Shown in pieces: positions 34,076-42,672 of a stretch of 46,403 bases of DNA. The notes below the pieces were generated by a model. The model was given only the letters and a program-made list of their open reading frames with translations, had not been told where the DNA came from and made no database searches. The position numbers were made by a program, and so were the translations under genes. Positions within the stretch are counted from its first letter, which is position 1. Every line of letters starts with the position of its first letter. The DNA lies in the NCBI GenBank assembly GCA_002067405.1, contig MVRP01000016.1, positions 1-46,403 on the forward strand. The letters are read 5' to 3'. This stretch comes from Syntrophorhabdaceae bacterium PtaU1.Bin034 (GTDB lineage Bacteria; Desulfobacterota_G; Syntrophorhabdia; Syntrophorhabdales; WCHB1-27).

Positions 34076-34864
34076 ATGGAAGAGGCCCATATTCTTTATC
34101 ACACAGAAAACGATATAGCGACGATTACTTTAAACAGGTCCGAGGCGAAGAACGCTTTTAGCAACCAAATGATAGGTCTCTGGAGGGAATACCTTGAGCG
34201 GACACGTACTGACAGCAGCGTGAGGGCTGTCGTGCTGACAGGAAAAGGGGATACCTTCTGCTCGGGCGGAGATATACGGGATATGGCCGAGGGAAGGCTC
34301 AGATCCTGGGACATGAAAAATTATTTGTGGGAAGGGGTGCACCGGATCGTTCTTGCCATGGAGGACCTCGATAAACCGGTTATAGCGGCAATTAACGGCG
34401 CAGCGATGGGGGCCGGCCTCGATATGGCCCTCATGTGCGACATACGTTTATGTTCGGATCGGGCAAGGCTTGCCGAATCGTATATAATGATGGGGCTTGT
34501 TCCGGGGGATGGGGGAGCCTTCTTCCTGCCAAGATTGGTAGGGGTCGCAAAGGCAATGGAGTTGCTGTTGACGGGTGATGTGATCGACCCTGAAGAGGCG
34601 TGCCGCATAGGGCTTGTTAACCGGGTCGTGCCGCATGATTCGCTTATGATTGAAGCAGGAAAGCTGGCCCGGAAGATCGCCTCCAGGCCGCCTCAGGCAA
34701 TCCGTATGATGAAGCGCGCCGTTCATCAGTCGCTTACGAGTTCCCTTCGTGCGCACCTGGACTATATCTCATCCCAGTTATCGCTCCTGTCGGAAACAAG
34801 CGACCACCGGGAAGCCGCAAAGGCGTTCCTGGAAAAAAGAAAGCCTGTGTTCACGGGAAAGTAA
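34076..34864 (+). CDS. Enoyl-CoA hydratase/isomerase (crotonase) family protein
   Basis: ATG 34076 has TAGGAGA upstream; 262 residues. Crotonase fold: oxyanion-hole motifs GDTFCSGGDIRDM and NGAAMGAGLD, and MCDIRLCSDRARLAE. Aligned on MCDI and PGxGG, the two catalytic glutamates of rat enoyl-CoA hydratase (Glu144, Glu164) are Asp (GLDMALMCD) and Tyr (AESYIMMG). So it is probably not a classical hydratase; isomerase, hydrolase or decarboxylase activity is possible. It is not linked to other beta-oxidation genes. The acyl-CoA substrate is unknown. Confidence 0.88.
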   Translation: MEEAHILYHTENDIATITLNRSEAKNAFSNQMIGLWREYLERTRTDSSVRAVVLTGKGDTFCSGGDIRDMAEGRLRSWDMKNYLWEGVHRIVLAMEDLDKPVIAAINGAAMGAGLDMALMCDIRLCSDRARLAESYIMMGLVPGDGGAFFLPRLVGVAKAMELLLTGDVIDPEEACRIGLVNRVVPHDSLMIEAGKLARKIASRPPQAIRMMKRAVHQSLTSSLRAHLDYISSQLSLLSETSDHREAAKAFLEKRKPVFTGK

Positions 34865-34896
34865 GGAGAACAAACCCCGTTCGCCTCGACAGAAGC

Positions 34897-35250
34897 CTAC
34901 CGCCCCTTCCGGGTAACAAGCTCAAGATCAACCTCTCCTCCAAAGGCTTCTGCGAGGCTCTCCTGCAGTTTGTCGAAGGCCTCCTGCTCTTCAAACTCGA
35001 CGACCAGTTCGATGTCATCCAGCACCTTGAGCCTGCCGTGCTTTTTTACCACATCTATCACCGCCCCCGGGTCTGTCGTTACCCATCCTTTCATGCGCCT
35101 GAGCAATTCCTCGCCATTGAAACCCCTTTCTATGGCGAGGTCTACCTTTCTTTTCTTTGCCTCCCAGCCAACGAGGGCCGGACGAAGAAGGGTAGGGGAT
35201 ACCGGATCATGCATAGCGGCGCAGCGAAGCCACAGTTTTGCCCTGATCAT
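34897..35250 (-). CDS. Hypothetical 117-residue protein
   Basis: ATG 35250 is well placed after AAAGGAG, and the gene has a good promoter. The protein begins MIRAKLWLRCAAMHDPV and has an acidic, alpha/beta-looking C-terminal half (VLDDIELVVEFEEQEAFDK). No cofactor or membrane signal is visible. I do not recognise the family. It converges with the crotonase gene, ending 33 bases from it. Confidence 0.7.
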   Translation of the reverse strand: MIRAKLWLRCAAMHDPVSPTLLRPALVGWEAKKRKVDLAIERGFNGEELLRRMKGWVTTDPGAVIDVVKKHGRLKVLDDIELVVEFEEQEAFDKLQESLAEAFGGEVDLELVTRKGR

Positions 35251-35276
35251 CGTTCACTCCTTTAGGTTTTTCCAAG

Positions 35277-35305
35277 AAAATAGCGGTTCAGCCGAAGAAT
35301 GTCAA
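35277..35305 (-). promoter_or_regulatory. Promoter of the 117-residue protein gene
   Basis: On the minus strand TTGACA (35300-35305) and TATTTT (35277-35282) have an exact 17-base spacer, followed about 27 bases on by the start codon. Confidence 0.7.
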
Positions 35306-35313
35306 GCTTCGCG

Positions 35314-35341
35314 CGGGTCAAAAGCGTACCGGGTCAAAAGC
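35314..35341. repeat. Tandem direct repeat CGGGTCAAAAGC
   Basis: The 12-mer occurs at 35314-35325 and 35330-35341, with a 16-base period, between two divergent promoters. It may be a paired operator. Confidence 0.5.
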
Positions 35342-35417
35342 CTCTATTTCCGCCCTGCTTGGTCGGCCAATGTCCGAGACGCTATTAGTACCGGGCCTCA
35401 GCGCCGTTATCGACGAA

Positions 35418-35446
35418 TTGACACAAACCGGCCATCCACGTATAGT
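35418..35446 (+). promoter_or_regulatory. Promoter of the nitroreductase gene
   Basis: TTGACA (35418-35423) and TATAGT (35441-35446) have an exact 17-base spacer, giving a 5' leader of about 75 bases before ATG 35528. Confidence 0.7.
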
Positions 35447-35527
35447 TTTATGAATAATTCAACCCGAGAAACAACAGGGACAATTGGAGAATTGGCAGTT
35501 CAGGAAGCAGAGCCAGGAGGAGACATT

Positions 35528-36181
35528 ATGGAACTCGCAGATATCATCAAGGAAAGAAGAAGCATCAGGGCCTTTAAGAGCGATCCCGTCCCAAGAGAAA
35601 AGGTGGAGGAGATACTCAGCCTTGCGATCAGGGCGCCTTCCGCCATTAACCTTCAGCCGTGGGAATTGACGGTGGTGATGAATGAGGAGCGGGAAAGGCT
35701 GAGCAGAAAACTGCTTAAGGCATACCGTGAGAAAAACATCTCCTGCAGCCCGGGGAACGTGAAACCCATGCCCTCTGTCTTCACTGCACGGGGCGTCGAA
35801 TCCTTCGAGGCAATGAAGCCCTATCTCGATGAGATGGGATCAGACTTCAACAAATACATCAACGAAGGCAGCTGTAACTTCTATGGAGCGCCTGTTGCGA
35901 TCATTATGAGTATCGACAATTCCTTCTCTAAAGCGAGGCTCGTGGATATCGGCGTCTGTCTGGGGTATCTTGTGCTCGCAGCCCACGAATGCGGACTCTG
36001 GACATGCCCGATAGGCCTCATTACCGCTTACGAGGAGGAGGTCAAGGACGTGCTCAACATCCCGGACAGCAAGGATGTCGTCATAGGCGTCGCCCTCGGC
36101 TATCCTCTCTGGGAGAGCCCCGTCAACCGTTTCATTTCGCCGCGCGAAGAGCTGTCGAAAATGGTTCGCTGGATAGAATAA
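35528..36181 (+). CDS. Nitroreductase-family FMN protein
   Basis: ATG 35528 follows AGGAGGAG; 217 residues. It begins MELADIIKERRSIRAFKSDPVPREKVEEIL with IRAPSAINLQPWELTVV, the normal FMN-binding nitroreductase start, and has GVALGYP near the end. It should reduce a nitro, quinone, flavin or related substrate with NAD(P)H in the cytoplasm. It lacks the ferredoxin domain of the frameshifted relative at 15911-16737. An in-frame ATG at 35450 would add 26 residues, but it lies at the expected transcription start, so the Shine-Dalgarno start is preferred. Confidence 0.88.
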   Translation: MELADIIKERRSIRAFKSDPVPREKVEEILSLAIRAPSAINLQPWELTVVMNEERERLSRKLLKAYREKNISCSPGNVKPMPSVFTARGVESFEAMKPYLDEMGSDFNKYINEGSCNFYGAPVAIIMSIDNSFSKARLVDIGVCLGYLVLAAHECGLWTCPIGLITAYEEEVKDVLNIPDSKDVVIGVALGYPLWESPVNRFISPREELSKMVRWIE

Positions 36182-36219
36182 GCGCAGGTTTTTCCGGTAG
36201 CGCTGAACCTCGGGGATTC

Positions 36220-37704
36220 CTATCCGCTCTTTTGGCTCTGAAGATGTCTTTGAAGCAATTCGCCAAAACTGCTCAGTCCGGCCGAGGACTTCTCTTCCCC
36301 TTTCAGCTCTGTCCGGTAGTTTTTGAAATCGTCCCGTTCTACCTTCTCGGATACGGCGTTCCGGCTGAAAGATATCTTCTTCGTCTGCTTGTCCGCGCCT
36401 ATTACCACCACTTGCATCCTGGTTCCCACAGGGAACATGCGGCTATGGTTCGAGCCTTTCGGTGTACCCATTTCCGAGTTGGGAATGAGCCCGCTGGCTC
36501 CGCTGTCCAATTTCAGAAAAATACCGTACGGCATGACGCGCTCAACTGCGCCGTCGACTACCTCTCCCACTTCAGGCAGTACTACTTCTTCCTTTGTCTG
36601 ATCTTCCAAGGAGAGGGAAATCTTGCGATTTTCCGCATCGACTGCCAGGACATAAGGCTCAACCGACTGCCCTACTTCAACCACTTCTTTGGGGTGATGC
36701 ACATGCCTTCCTGCGCCAAGCTGCGAAATATGGACAAGACCGTCGATGCCCGGTTCAAGATTGACGAAGGCGCCAAAGGGAGTCAACCGGACGATGACGC
36801 CTTTGACCCTCGTATCCGGAGTGTACCTGGCAGCAGCGTTATCCCAGGGATCGGCCAGGAGCGCCTTAAGGCTCAGTGTAAGACGGTTTTTCTCCCAGTC
36901 GAGGCCAATCACCTTTACATTCACTTCCTGCCCGACTGAAAGGACAGAGTCCGGCCTTGCCGTTCTATCCCAGCCTATCTCGCTTGCCGGTATAAGGCCG
37001 TCAATAGCGCCGAGATCAACAAAGGCGCCGAAATTCTGGATGGACCGGACCTTGCCCGTAAGCTCCATCCCGACGCTCAGCGTCTCCTTGAAGCGCTCGG
37101 CCTGGGCCTGTCGCTCTTCTTCCAGAAGGGCTCGCCTCGAAAGCACGATATTCCGGCCGTCGTTCTCAAATTCCACTACCTTGAAAGAAAAGGTCTCGCC
37201 AACGTAAGCATTGCTGTCCCTGTTCACCTTCAGGTCCATTTGAGAAAACGGGCAGAAACACCGGGCCCCTCCGACCGATACTTCGTATCCGCCTTTCACC
37301 GCGGACTTTACCTTTCCTGTTACCGGCAAATTCGCATGATAGGCATCCCTTACTCCGGCTATATCTATTGTGGAGTAGCCACGAAGCCTGGTGGTCAGCC
37401 GCTTGGTCCCGTTTTGAACGGACAGGAAGTATGCCTCTATCTCGTCTCCTTCCTTGACAACGACCGTCCCATCCTCTTTCGAGAACTCGGCCAGGTCGAT
37501 TACTCCTTCGCTCTTGCCGCCCAAGTCAACATAAACCATCTCTCCGGAAATGCTGATGACTTTTGTCTTTATTTTCTGACCGGGGTCCAGTCTGCCCGGC
37601 ATCTTGCTTTCTTTCTCAAATAGAGCTGCAAAATCTTCCTCAGGCGCCATCTCCTGCTGGACGCTACCCTCGGTTTCTAATATTTCCACAGTTTCTTCAG
37701 ACAT
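36220..37704 (-). CDS. rpsA: Ribosomal protein S1 (five S1 domains)
   Basis: ATG 37704 has GAGGAGT upstream; 494 residues. Five S1 RNA-binding domains are visible at about 42-107, 127-191, 212-281, 298-367 and 382-449, in the pattern KVxxIxxFGAFVDLGxxDGLIP. E. coli S1 has six; five-domain S1 proteins occur in other phyla. It binds mRNA and the 30S subunit during initiation. A small hairpin (CTCG-AAG-CGAG) lies just before its ribosome site. It is not beside cmk, the common neighbour of rpsA. Alternatively it could be a general S1-repeat RNA-binding protein. Confidence 0.88.
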   Translation of the reverse strand: MSEETVEILETEGSVQQEMAPEEDFAALFEKESKMPGRLDPGQKIKTKVISISGEMVYVDLGGKSEGVIDLAEFSKEDGTVVVKEGDEIEAYFLSVQNGTKRLTTRLRGYSTIDIAGVRDAYHANLPVTGKVKSAVKGGYEVSVGGARCFCPFSQMDLKVNRDSNAYVGETFSFKVVEFENDGRNIVLSRRALLEEERQAQAERFKETLSVGMELTGKVRSIQNFGAFVDLGAIDGLIPASEIGWDRTARPDSVLSVGQEVNVKVIGLDWEKNRLTLSLKALLADPWDNAAARYTPDTRVKGVIVRLTPFGAFVNLEPGIDGLVHISQLGAGRHVHHPKEVVEVGQSVEPYVLAVDAENRKISLSLEDQTKEEVVLPEVGEVVDGAVERVMPYGIFLKLDSGASGLIPNSEMGTPKGSNHSRMFPVGTRMQVVVIGADKQTKKISFSRNAVSEKVERDDFKNYRTELKGEEKSSAGLSSFGELLQRHLQSQKSG

Positions 37705-37895
37705 TTTTTACTCCTCGCTTCGAGCTTGTATATTTTGAAGGTTTTGAGACTGTGCTACGAATCAGTCGAGCGGATATTTTACTACCTTGCGGGCCTTATG
37801 TCCAGCGTGACGAAACATTTCCTGTTTCAGCACAAAAACCTCTTGTGTCGGGCCGGCTCAGACCTCCGGGGAAAGGAGCGGCAAAAGAAGGCAGC

Positions 37896-40232
37896 TTAAG
37901 AAGTTGCGCCGAGCACCTCTCTCAGTCTTAAGGAGAGTGAGTATATATTGAAGGGCTTCTGCATGAAAGCGTTGCATCCCCGTTCCATGATTCGCTCAGC
38001 CTCACTGTTGAGGCTGTATCCACTCGAGAGGATGACCTTTGTTCCCGGATCTATGTCTCTCAGGAGATCGAAAGTCGTACCGCCTTCCATATCCGGCATA
38101 ATCATATCGAGGATGACCAGGTCTATTTCCTCCTTCCGCATGCGGTAGATGTCTATCGCCTTCTGCCCGCCGGAAGCGGTGACCACCTTGTAGCCCAGTG
38201 TTTCAAGTATCTCTTTCCCTACTTCCAGGATCTTTTCCTCATCGTCCACCAGAAGGACCGTCTCTGTTCCTCTGATCGGTTCTTCCGGCACCTTCCGTAT
38301 TATTTCAACTGACTTCTCGGATGCGGGAATATAGAGGTGGAAGGTACTCCCATGACCGGCCTTGCTCTGAACGTTAATGAATCCCTTGTGTCCCTTGACT
38401 ATGCCGTAGACCGAGGCAAGGCCGAGTCCGGTTCCTCTGCCCATTTCCTTCGTCGTGAAGAACGGCTCGAAGATCCGTTTCATTGTGCGATCATCCATGC
38501 CAACTCCGGTATCGGTTACGGATAATTTGATATACCGTCCGGGCGGCACGCTGTAAGATTTTACAAAACCCCTGTCGAGGTCCACGTTCCGGGCATCCAC
38601 GTAGAGATGTCCGCCTCCGGGCATAGCCTGCCAGGCATTGACAAACAGGTTCATAAAGACCTGTTCGATCTGGCTTTGATCCACTTCCACCGGGTGGAGG
38701 TCCTCGTCGTACCTTTCATGCACGGTAATCTCTTTTTTGGTCCGGGTAAAAATGGCGCATACATTCTTTAAGATAGTGCTGGCATCCGTTACTTTGACCT
38801 GATACCGCCCTCCCCTCGCAAAACCGAGCAACTGTTTGGTAAGGTCCGCTCCGCTTCTCACGAGTTCCTCGATGCTCCTCAATTTTTGATAGTGATCGTG
38901 GCTCGGCTCTGTGCTCAAAAGCATAAGAGAAGTATAGCCCTGTATGCCCATGAGAAGGTTATTGAAGTCGTGAGCGATGCCGCCTGCCAGCGTGCCTATT
39001 GCCTCCATTTTCTGTGATTGCAGAAGCTCGGCCTCAAGCTTCTTTCGCTCGGTAATATCCTGAACGGTACCTTCGATGTACTGAATATCCCCCTCTTCAT
39101 TGCGAAAAGCCCGGGCATTCATGGAAACCCAGTTAGTGCTGCCATCCTTCCTGCGCATTTCAGCCTCGAAACCCTCAACGAAGCCTTCCTCCCGGATCAG
39201 TGAAAGGAACTCCTTGCGCCTCTCCGGGTCGACATAGAATTGCACGGCTATGTCCGTGGTATTCTTGATAAGGTCTTCAGGGGATGGATAACCATAGATC
39301 CGGGCCAGAGCGGGATTTGCGCTCATAATCCGGCCGGAAGGCACTGTCTGGAAAATACCGAGCACTGAATTTTCAAAGATAGTCCTGTATTTCTCCTCTG
39401 CTTTCCTCAGTTTTTCCTCTGCGAGCTTCCTCTCGGTGACGTCCAGCAATGTACCCACAATCGCCGGTTTGCCGTTTACCGTTGTCCGGGTGCCGTATAG
39501 CTCCAGGTGAATGATCCGGCCTGCCTTCGTGATCCCCCTGAATTCCTGACGTATCGGTTTTGACACCTTTTCGGAGAGCTGCTCCTCTATCTGTTGCTCG
39601 AACCTCTGCCGCTCCTCATGCAGAACCAGATCCCGCGGTCTTACCCTGTTTATCAACTCATTCGCCTGGTACCCGTGTATCTCGGCCAGCCTCGGATTCA
39701 CGTATTTGAAAGATCCGTCCTGGATAAGAAATATCCCCGTCAACGACAACGATTGCTCGGCAAGGCTTCTGAACTCGTTCTCCGATCCTCCGTGGGATTC
39801 AAAATTCTCTTTCACCCGGCTCTGCCCGAATGCATCCTCCAGGACAATGATGGCTGTGCCGTCGGCCAGAAAACTGGACTGCAACTTAAAACGTTTAATC
39901 CTCCCGTCCTTACACGTGAAATTCAGCTCTGTGATCGATCTTTCCCGGCGAGTGCCGGCCTCCGTTCTCCCTTTCAGCCCTTTTGTACCCTCAACGACCT
40001 TATGATAGATATCGCGGGGCATCACCGTGTTCCGGGCCATATCCTCACGCGTGTAGCCGGTGATATCTGTACATTCAGGGTTCAGATACGTGCATGTTCC
40101 GCTCGAATCTATCATCATAAGAGCAACGGGAACATTGTCGGAGATAAGAAGAAGTTTATCCGGTGTATCGCGAAGCAGTATCTCTAAAGACTCCCCTGTG
40201 CGCTCTTGTCCCATGGGCTTCTCTGAGGCCAT
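37896..40232 (-). CDS. PAS hybrid sensor histidine kinase with receiver domain
   Basis: ATG 40232 has CAGGAGAG upstream; 778 residues, no membrane helices. There are three PAS domains (about 25-140, 150-270, 275-400), then a HisKA dimerisation helix with H421 in GGIAHDFNNLLMG, an HATPase with N532, DTGVGMD (574-580) and GTGLGL, and a C-terminal receiver with D709 (LVILDMIMP) and K759. It is a complete cytoplasmic hybrid kinase that should autophosphorylate and pass phosphate to its own receiver. No output regulator is adjacent. Its receiver resembles the orphan receiver at 26310. Confidence 0.94.
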   Translation of the reverse strand: MASEKPMGQERTGESLEILLRDTPDKLLLISDNVPVALMMIDSSGTCTYLNPECTDITGYTREDMARNTVMPRDIYHKVVEGTKGLKGRTEAGTRRERSITELNFTCKDGRIKRFKLQSSFLADGTAIIVLEDAFGQSRVKENFESHGGSENEFRSLAEQSLSLTGIFLIQDGSFKYVNPRLAEIHGYQANELINRVRPRDLVLHEERQRFEQQIEEQLSEKVSKPIRQEFRGITKAGRIIHLELYGTRTTVNGKPAIVGTLLDVTERKLAEEKLRKAEEKYRTIFENSVLGIFQTVPSGRIMSANPALARIYGYPSPEDLIKNTTDIAVQFYVDPERRKEFLSLIREEGFVEGFEAEMRRKDGSTNWVSMNARAFRNEEGDIQYIEGTVQDITERKKLEAELLQSQKMEAIGTLAGGIAHDFNNLLMGIQGYTSLMLLSTEPSHDHYQKLRSIEELVRSGADLTKQLLGFARGGRYQVKVTDASTILKNVCAIFTRTKKEITVHERYDEDLHPVEVDQSQIEQVFMNLFVNAWQAMPGGGHLYVDARNVDLDRGFVKSYSVPPGRYIKLSVTDTGVGMDDRTMKRIFEPFFTTKEMGRGTGLGLASVYGIVKGHKGFINVQSKAGHGSTFHLYIPASEKSVEIIRKVPEEPIRGTETVLLVDDEEKILEVGKEILETLGYKVVTASGGQKAIDIYRMRKEEIDLVILDMIMPDMEGGTTFDLLRDIDPGTKVILSSGYSLNSEAERIMERGCNAFMQKPFNIYSLSLRLREVLGATS

Positions 40233-40448
40233 CGTCTCTCCTGACTGTGCTGCTTAGTCTATGAAGCCTTCAAAGAATCTGATCCTTACTAATGCAATTG
40301 GTGCGAGATTGTATTGTAGCGAGCACAACTATTGTGGCAGATTTCGATGCCCTATTCAATATATTTTTTCGACATTTTTGCCTCTTCCTTTTATTGACCG
40401 CGAAGAAAGCCGCCCGAAGCGCTCACGAAGTGATTGGCCGTATCCTGC

Positions 40449-40477
40449 TTGACAGGCAGGGATTTATCTTTTACAAT
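40449..40477 (+). promoter_or_regulatory. Strong promoter of the ModE-like gene
   Basis: TTGACA (40449-40454) and TACAAT (40472-40477) have an exact 17-base spacer. The expected transcription start coincides with ATG 40484. Confidence 0.75.
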
Positions 40478-40483
40478 GGGTCA

Positions 40484-40810
40484 ATGAAAATTATGTACAA
40501 GGTATGGCTCGACAGCGATGGAAAGGCGTTCGGTGAAGGACCTTTTCAGTTGCTCCGGGGCGTCGATAGGACCGGTTCTCTTCATCAGGCAGCGATCGAG
40601 ATGAAAATGTCCTACCGGAAAGCCTGGCTCATGCTCCGGGCAATGGAAAAGAGACTCGGATTCTCCCTTCTGAACAGGAGGGTAGGCGGTGTCGCCGGCG
40701 GGGGATCTGATCTCACGGATGAGGCCCGGGACTTTATGGTCAAGTACGAGTCATTTCACCGGGAAATAGAAGAGAGCCTGGAAAACATCTATCAAAAATA
40801 CTTCGGTTAA
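40484..40810 (+). CDS. ModE N-terminal-domain-like winged-helix regulator
   Basis: ATG 40484 gives 108 residues. Its LLRGVDRTGSLHQAAIEMKM and SYRKAWLMLRAMEKRLGF blocks match the winged helix of ModE, the molybdate regulator, but the molybdate-binding MOP domain is missing. No modABC genes are in the window, so the target and signal are unknown. The start falls at the expected transcription start of a consensus promoter and has no ribosome site. Its stop overlaps the stop of the convergent carboxymuconolactone-decarboxylase-like gene by four bases. Confidence 0.85.
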   Translation: MKIMYKVWLDSDGKAFGEGPFQLLRGVDRTGSLHQAAIEMKMSYRKAWLMLRAMEKRLGFSLLNRRVGGVAGGGSDLTDEARDFMVKYESFHREIEESLENIYQKYFG

Positions 40811-41205
40811 TCCCTTTTAACCGGCCATTCCCCTCTCTCTTTCAGGACCTCCCGAAAGACGTTCAATGCTTCATTAACCTTGGGCATTCCACCATAGGGA
40901 GCGAGCTGGAAAAACACTTCGGTCAGTTTTTTGGGATCGCAACCCACGTTAAGCGCCGCGTTGACGTGCAAACGCAGCTCTTCCGTTGCGCCTAAAGCGG
41001 CGAGCATCGCGCACGCAACCATCTGTCTTTCGGGCAGGGTAAGTACTGTCCTCGAATAGAGATTTCCCGTGATGAACATGGACAGGTCATTGGCAAGATC
41101 GCGGTCGAACTCTTTCCATGTTTTGTACGGAGGATCCATCTTGATACCCTTTCCAAAGAGTTTGTTGGCAGTTTCCTGGGTTCTCTTCCTTACATCGTCG
41201 TCCAT
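40807..41205 (-). CDS. Carboxymuconolactone decarboxylase-family protein
   Basis: ATG 41205 follows AAAGGAGGT; 132 residues. The sequence ALNVFREVLKERGEWPV and the ERQMVACAMLAALGATEELRLHV core match the small all-helical CMD fold, which includes protocatechuate-pathway decarboxylases and AhpD-like peroxidase partners. The single cysteine here lacks the CxxC of AhpD, so a peroxidase role is less likely. The real activity is unknown. It is the last gene of a minus-strand run after rlmD. Confidence 0.85.
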   Translation of the reverse strand: MDDDVRKRTQETANKLFGKGIKMDPPYKTWKEFDRDLANDLSMFITGNLYSRTVLTLPERQMVACAMLAALGATEELRLHVNAALNVGCDPKKLTEVFFQLAPYGGMPKVNEALNVFREVLKERGEWPVKRD

Positions 41206-41279
41206 TGCAGGACCTCCTTTTTGCTTGTTTGTGCACATTTCTATCATTTATGGGAAACAGGGGTCAACAGCAAAAGTGA

Positions 41280-42629
41280 CTACGGCCTTTCAAGAAGGGA
41301 GAGCACTTCGAAATGGCCGGTATGGGGAAAAAAATCGAAAGGGATGATGTGTTTCGGCTCGTACTCTTGGGCGAGACTTCTCAAGTCTCGCGCGAAAGTA
41401 GAGGGATTACACGATATATAGATCAGTTTCCGGGGTCTCATCTCCACTATCGCACGCAGGGCTTCTTTGGTTATGCCGCTTCTCGGCGGGTCGATGATCA
41501 CCACGTCGCGCCTGTCCGGAGGGCAATGGACGCCGGCCCTTTCCGCCCTGTCTCTGAAAAAGGAGCAGTTTTCCAGCCCGTTGGCTGCGGCATTCTCCTT
41601 CGCGCAGGCAATGCTGTCTTTGCTCGAATCGATCCCCCGCACCTCTTTTACCCGGCGGGCAAGGCACAGTTCGATAGCCCCTGAGCCGCAATAAAGACCT
41701 GCCACATGCTCGTTCCTTGAGATCCCCGCCTCAGGAATGATGGTTTTGTACAGTTCTTCTGCCGTTCTCGGATTTGGCTGGAAAAACGAGAGAGGATAGA
41801 TCCTCAAGACGAGGTCGCAAACCGTTTCCTCAAGATATGGCCTGCCCCACAAAAGGGTTGTACGGTTCCCCGTAGTCGTGTAGACGCTTGCGAGTTGCGG
41901 CATCGCCTCTTTCAGCGTTTGTGCCAATCCGGCCAACTGCCCGGCAATGCCCGACTCGGAGACGATATTTATCAGGATTTCGCCCGATTGCTTTGCCTCT
42001 CTCATCACAAGTCTTTTCAGAGAGCCTTTTCCGCTCGTCGGATTGTGCGCCTTAAGACCCGATCTTTCGACAAATTCCCGGACATGGGGGAGCATCTTCG
42101 CCGCAGCCGGACTGAAGAGACAACACTCCCTGACGGGCATAATAGCGCCGGTGTAGGGATGAAGCGGGGAAACAGGTTCGTTCAGGCCCAGAATCGTCTG
42201 CCCGCCGGCGTCCTCACCGAAGCTGAATTCCACCTTGTTCCGGTAGAAAAATCGGTCGACGGACGGGACGATATCCGAAATATCGACCTCTTCGAGGTGA
42301 ATTCCCCCTATCCTTTTCAATGCCTGAAGCAGGTGATTCTGCTTTATCTCAAGCTGTTTTTCGTAGGCAAGTTGTTGCAGGTCGCAACCTCCGCATTCGC
42401 CGAAGTGCGCGCAGACAGGCTTTTCTCTGAAAGCCGAACGCTCCTCGAGTTCCACTGCTTCTCCGTAGCCGAATCGCTTGTCGAGCCTCGCAATCCTAAT
42501 CCGGGCTTTGTCACCCGGCACGAGTCCCGGCACGAAGACCACCATTTCACCTGCCCGCGCTACTCCAAAGGCGCTCGGCAACGCAACATCCGTTATGCTC
42601 AGGGAATACTCCTTGCCGATTTCAATCAT
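41280..42629 (-). CDS. rlmD: 23S rRNA (uracil-C5)-methyltransferase, RlmD/TrmA family
   Basis: The 449-residue protein has an N-terminal TRAM domain (about 1-62), a [4Fe-4S] motif (C73-x5-C79-x2-C82 plus a later cysteine near 169), the SAM-binding motif GLYCGSGAIEL (311-321) and the catalytic cysteine C407 in ISCNPSTFARDL. It should methylate a uridine of 23S rRNA (RlmD/RlmCD type); TrmA-type tRNA methylation is less likely because of the TRAM domain and cluster. It follows the APH/P-loop kinase gene after 43 bases in the same direction. Confidence 0.92.
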   Translation of the reverse strand: MIEIGKEYSLSITDVALPSAFGVARAGEMVVFVPGLVPGDKARIRIARLDKRFGYGEAVELEERSAFREKPVCAHFGECGGCDLQQLAYEKQLEIKQNHLLQALKRIGGIHLEEVDISDIVPSVDRFFYRNKVEFSFGEDAGGQTILGLNEPVSPLHPYTGAIMPVRECCLFSPAAAKMLPHVREFVERSGLKAHNPTSGKGSLKRLVMREAKQSGEILINIVSESGIAGQLAGLAQTLKEAMPQLASVYTTTGNRTTLLWGRPYLEETVCDLVLRIYPLSFFQPNPRTAEELYKTIIPEAGISRNEHVAGLYCGSGAIELCLARRVKEVRGIDSSKDSIACAKENAAANGLENCSFFRDRAERAGVHCPPDRRDVVIIDPPRSGITKEALRAIVEMRPRKLIYISCNPSTFARDLRSLAQEYEPKHIIPFDFFPHTGHFEVLSLLERP

Positions 42630-42672
42630 CCGGTTCCAACCCTTTTCGTGAGTGGAGATTTTACCACCCCAT

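Noticed and set aside
35989..36939. Plus-strand frame opposite ribosomal protein S1
   Set aside because: The minus strand holds five S1 domains; the plus-strand frame has no motif and overlaps the real nitroreductase gene end.
37762..37818. 18-residue minus-strand mini-ORF between the hybrid kinase and S1
   Set aside because: A GGAAATG start and a basic peptide are suggestive of a leader peptide, but there is nothing else to support it.
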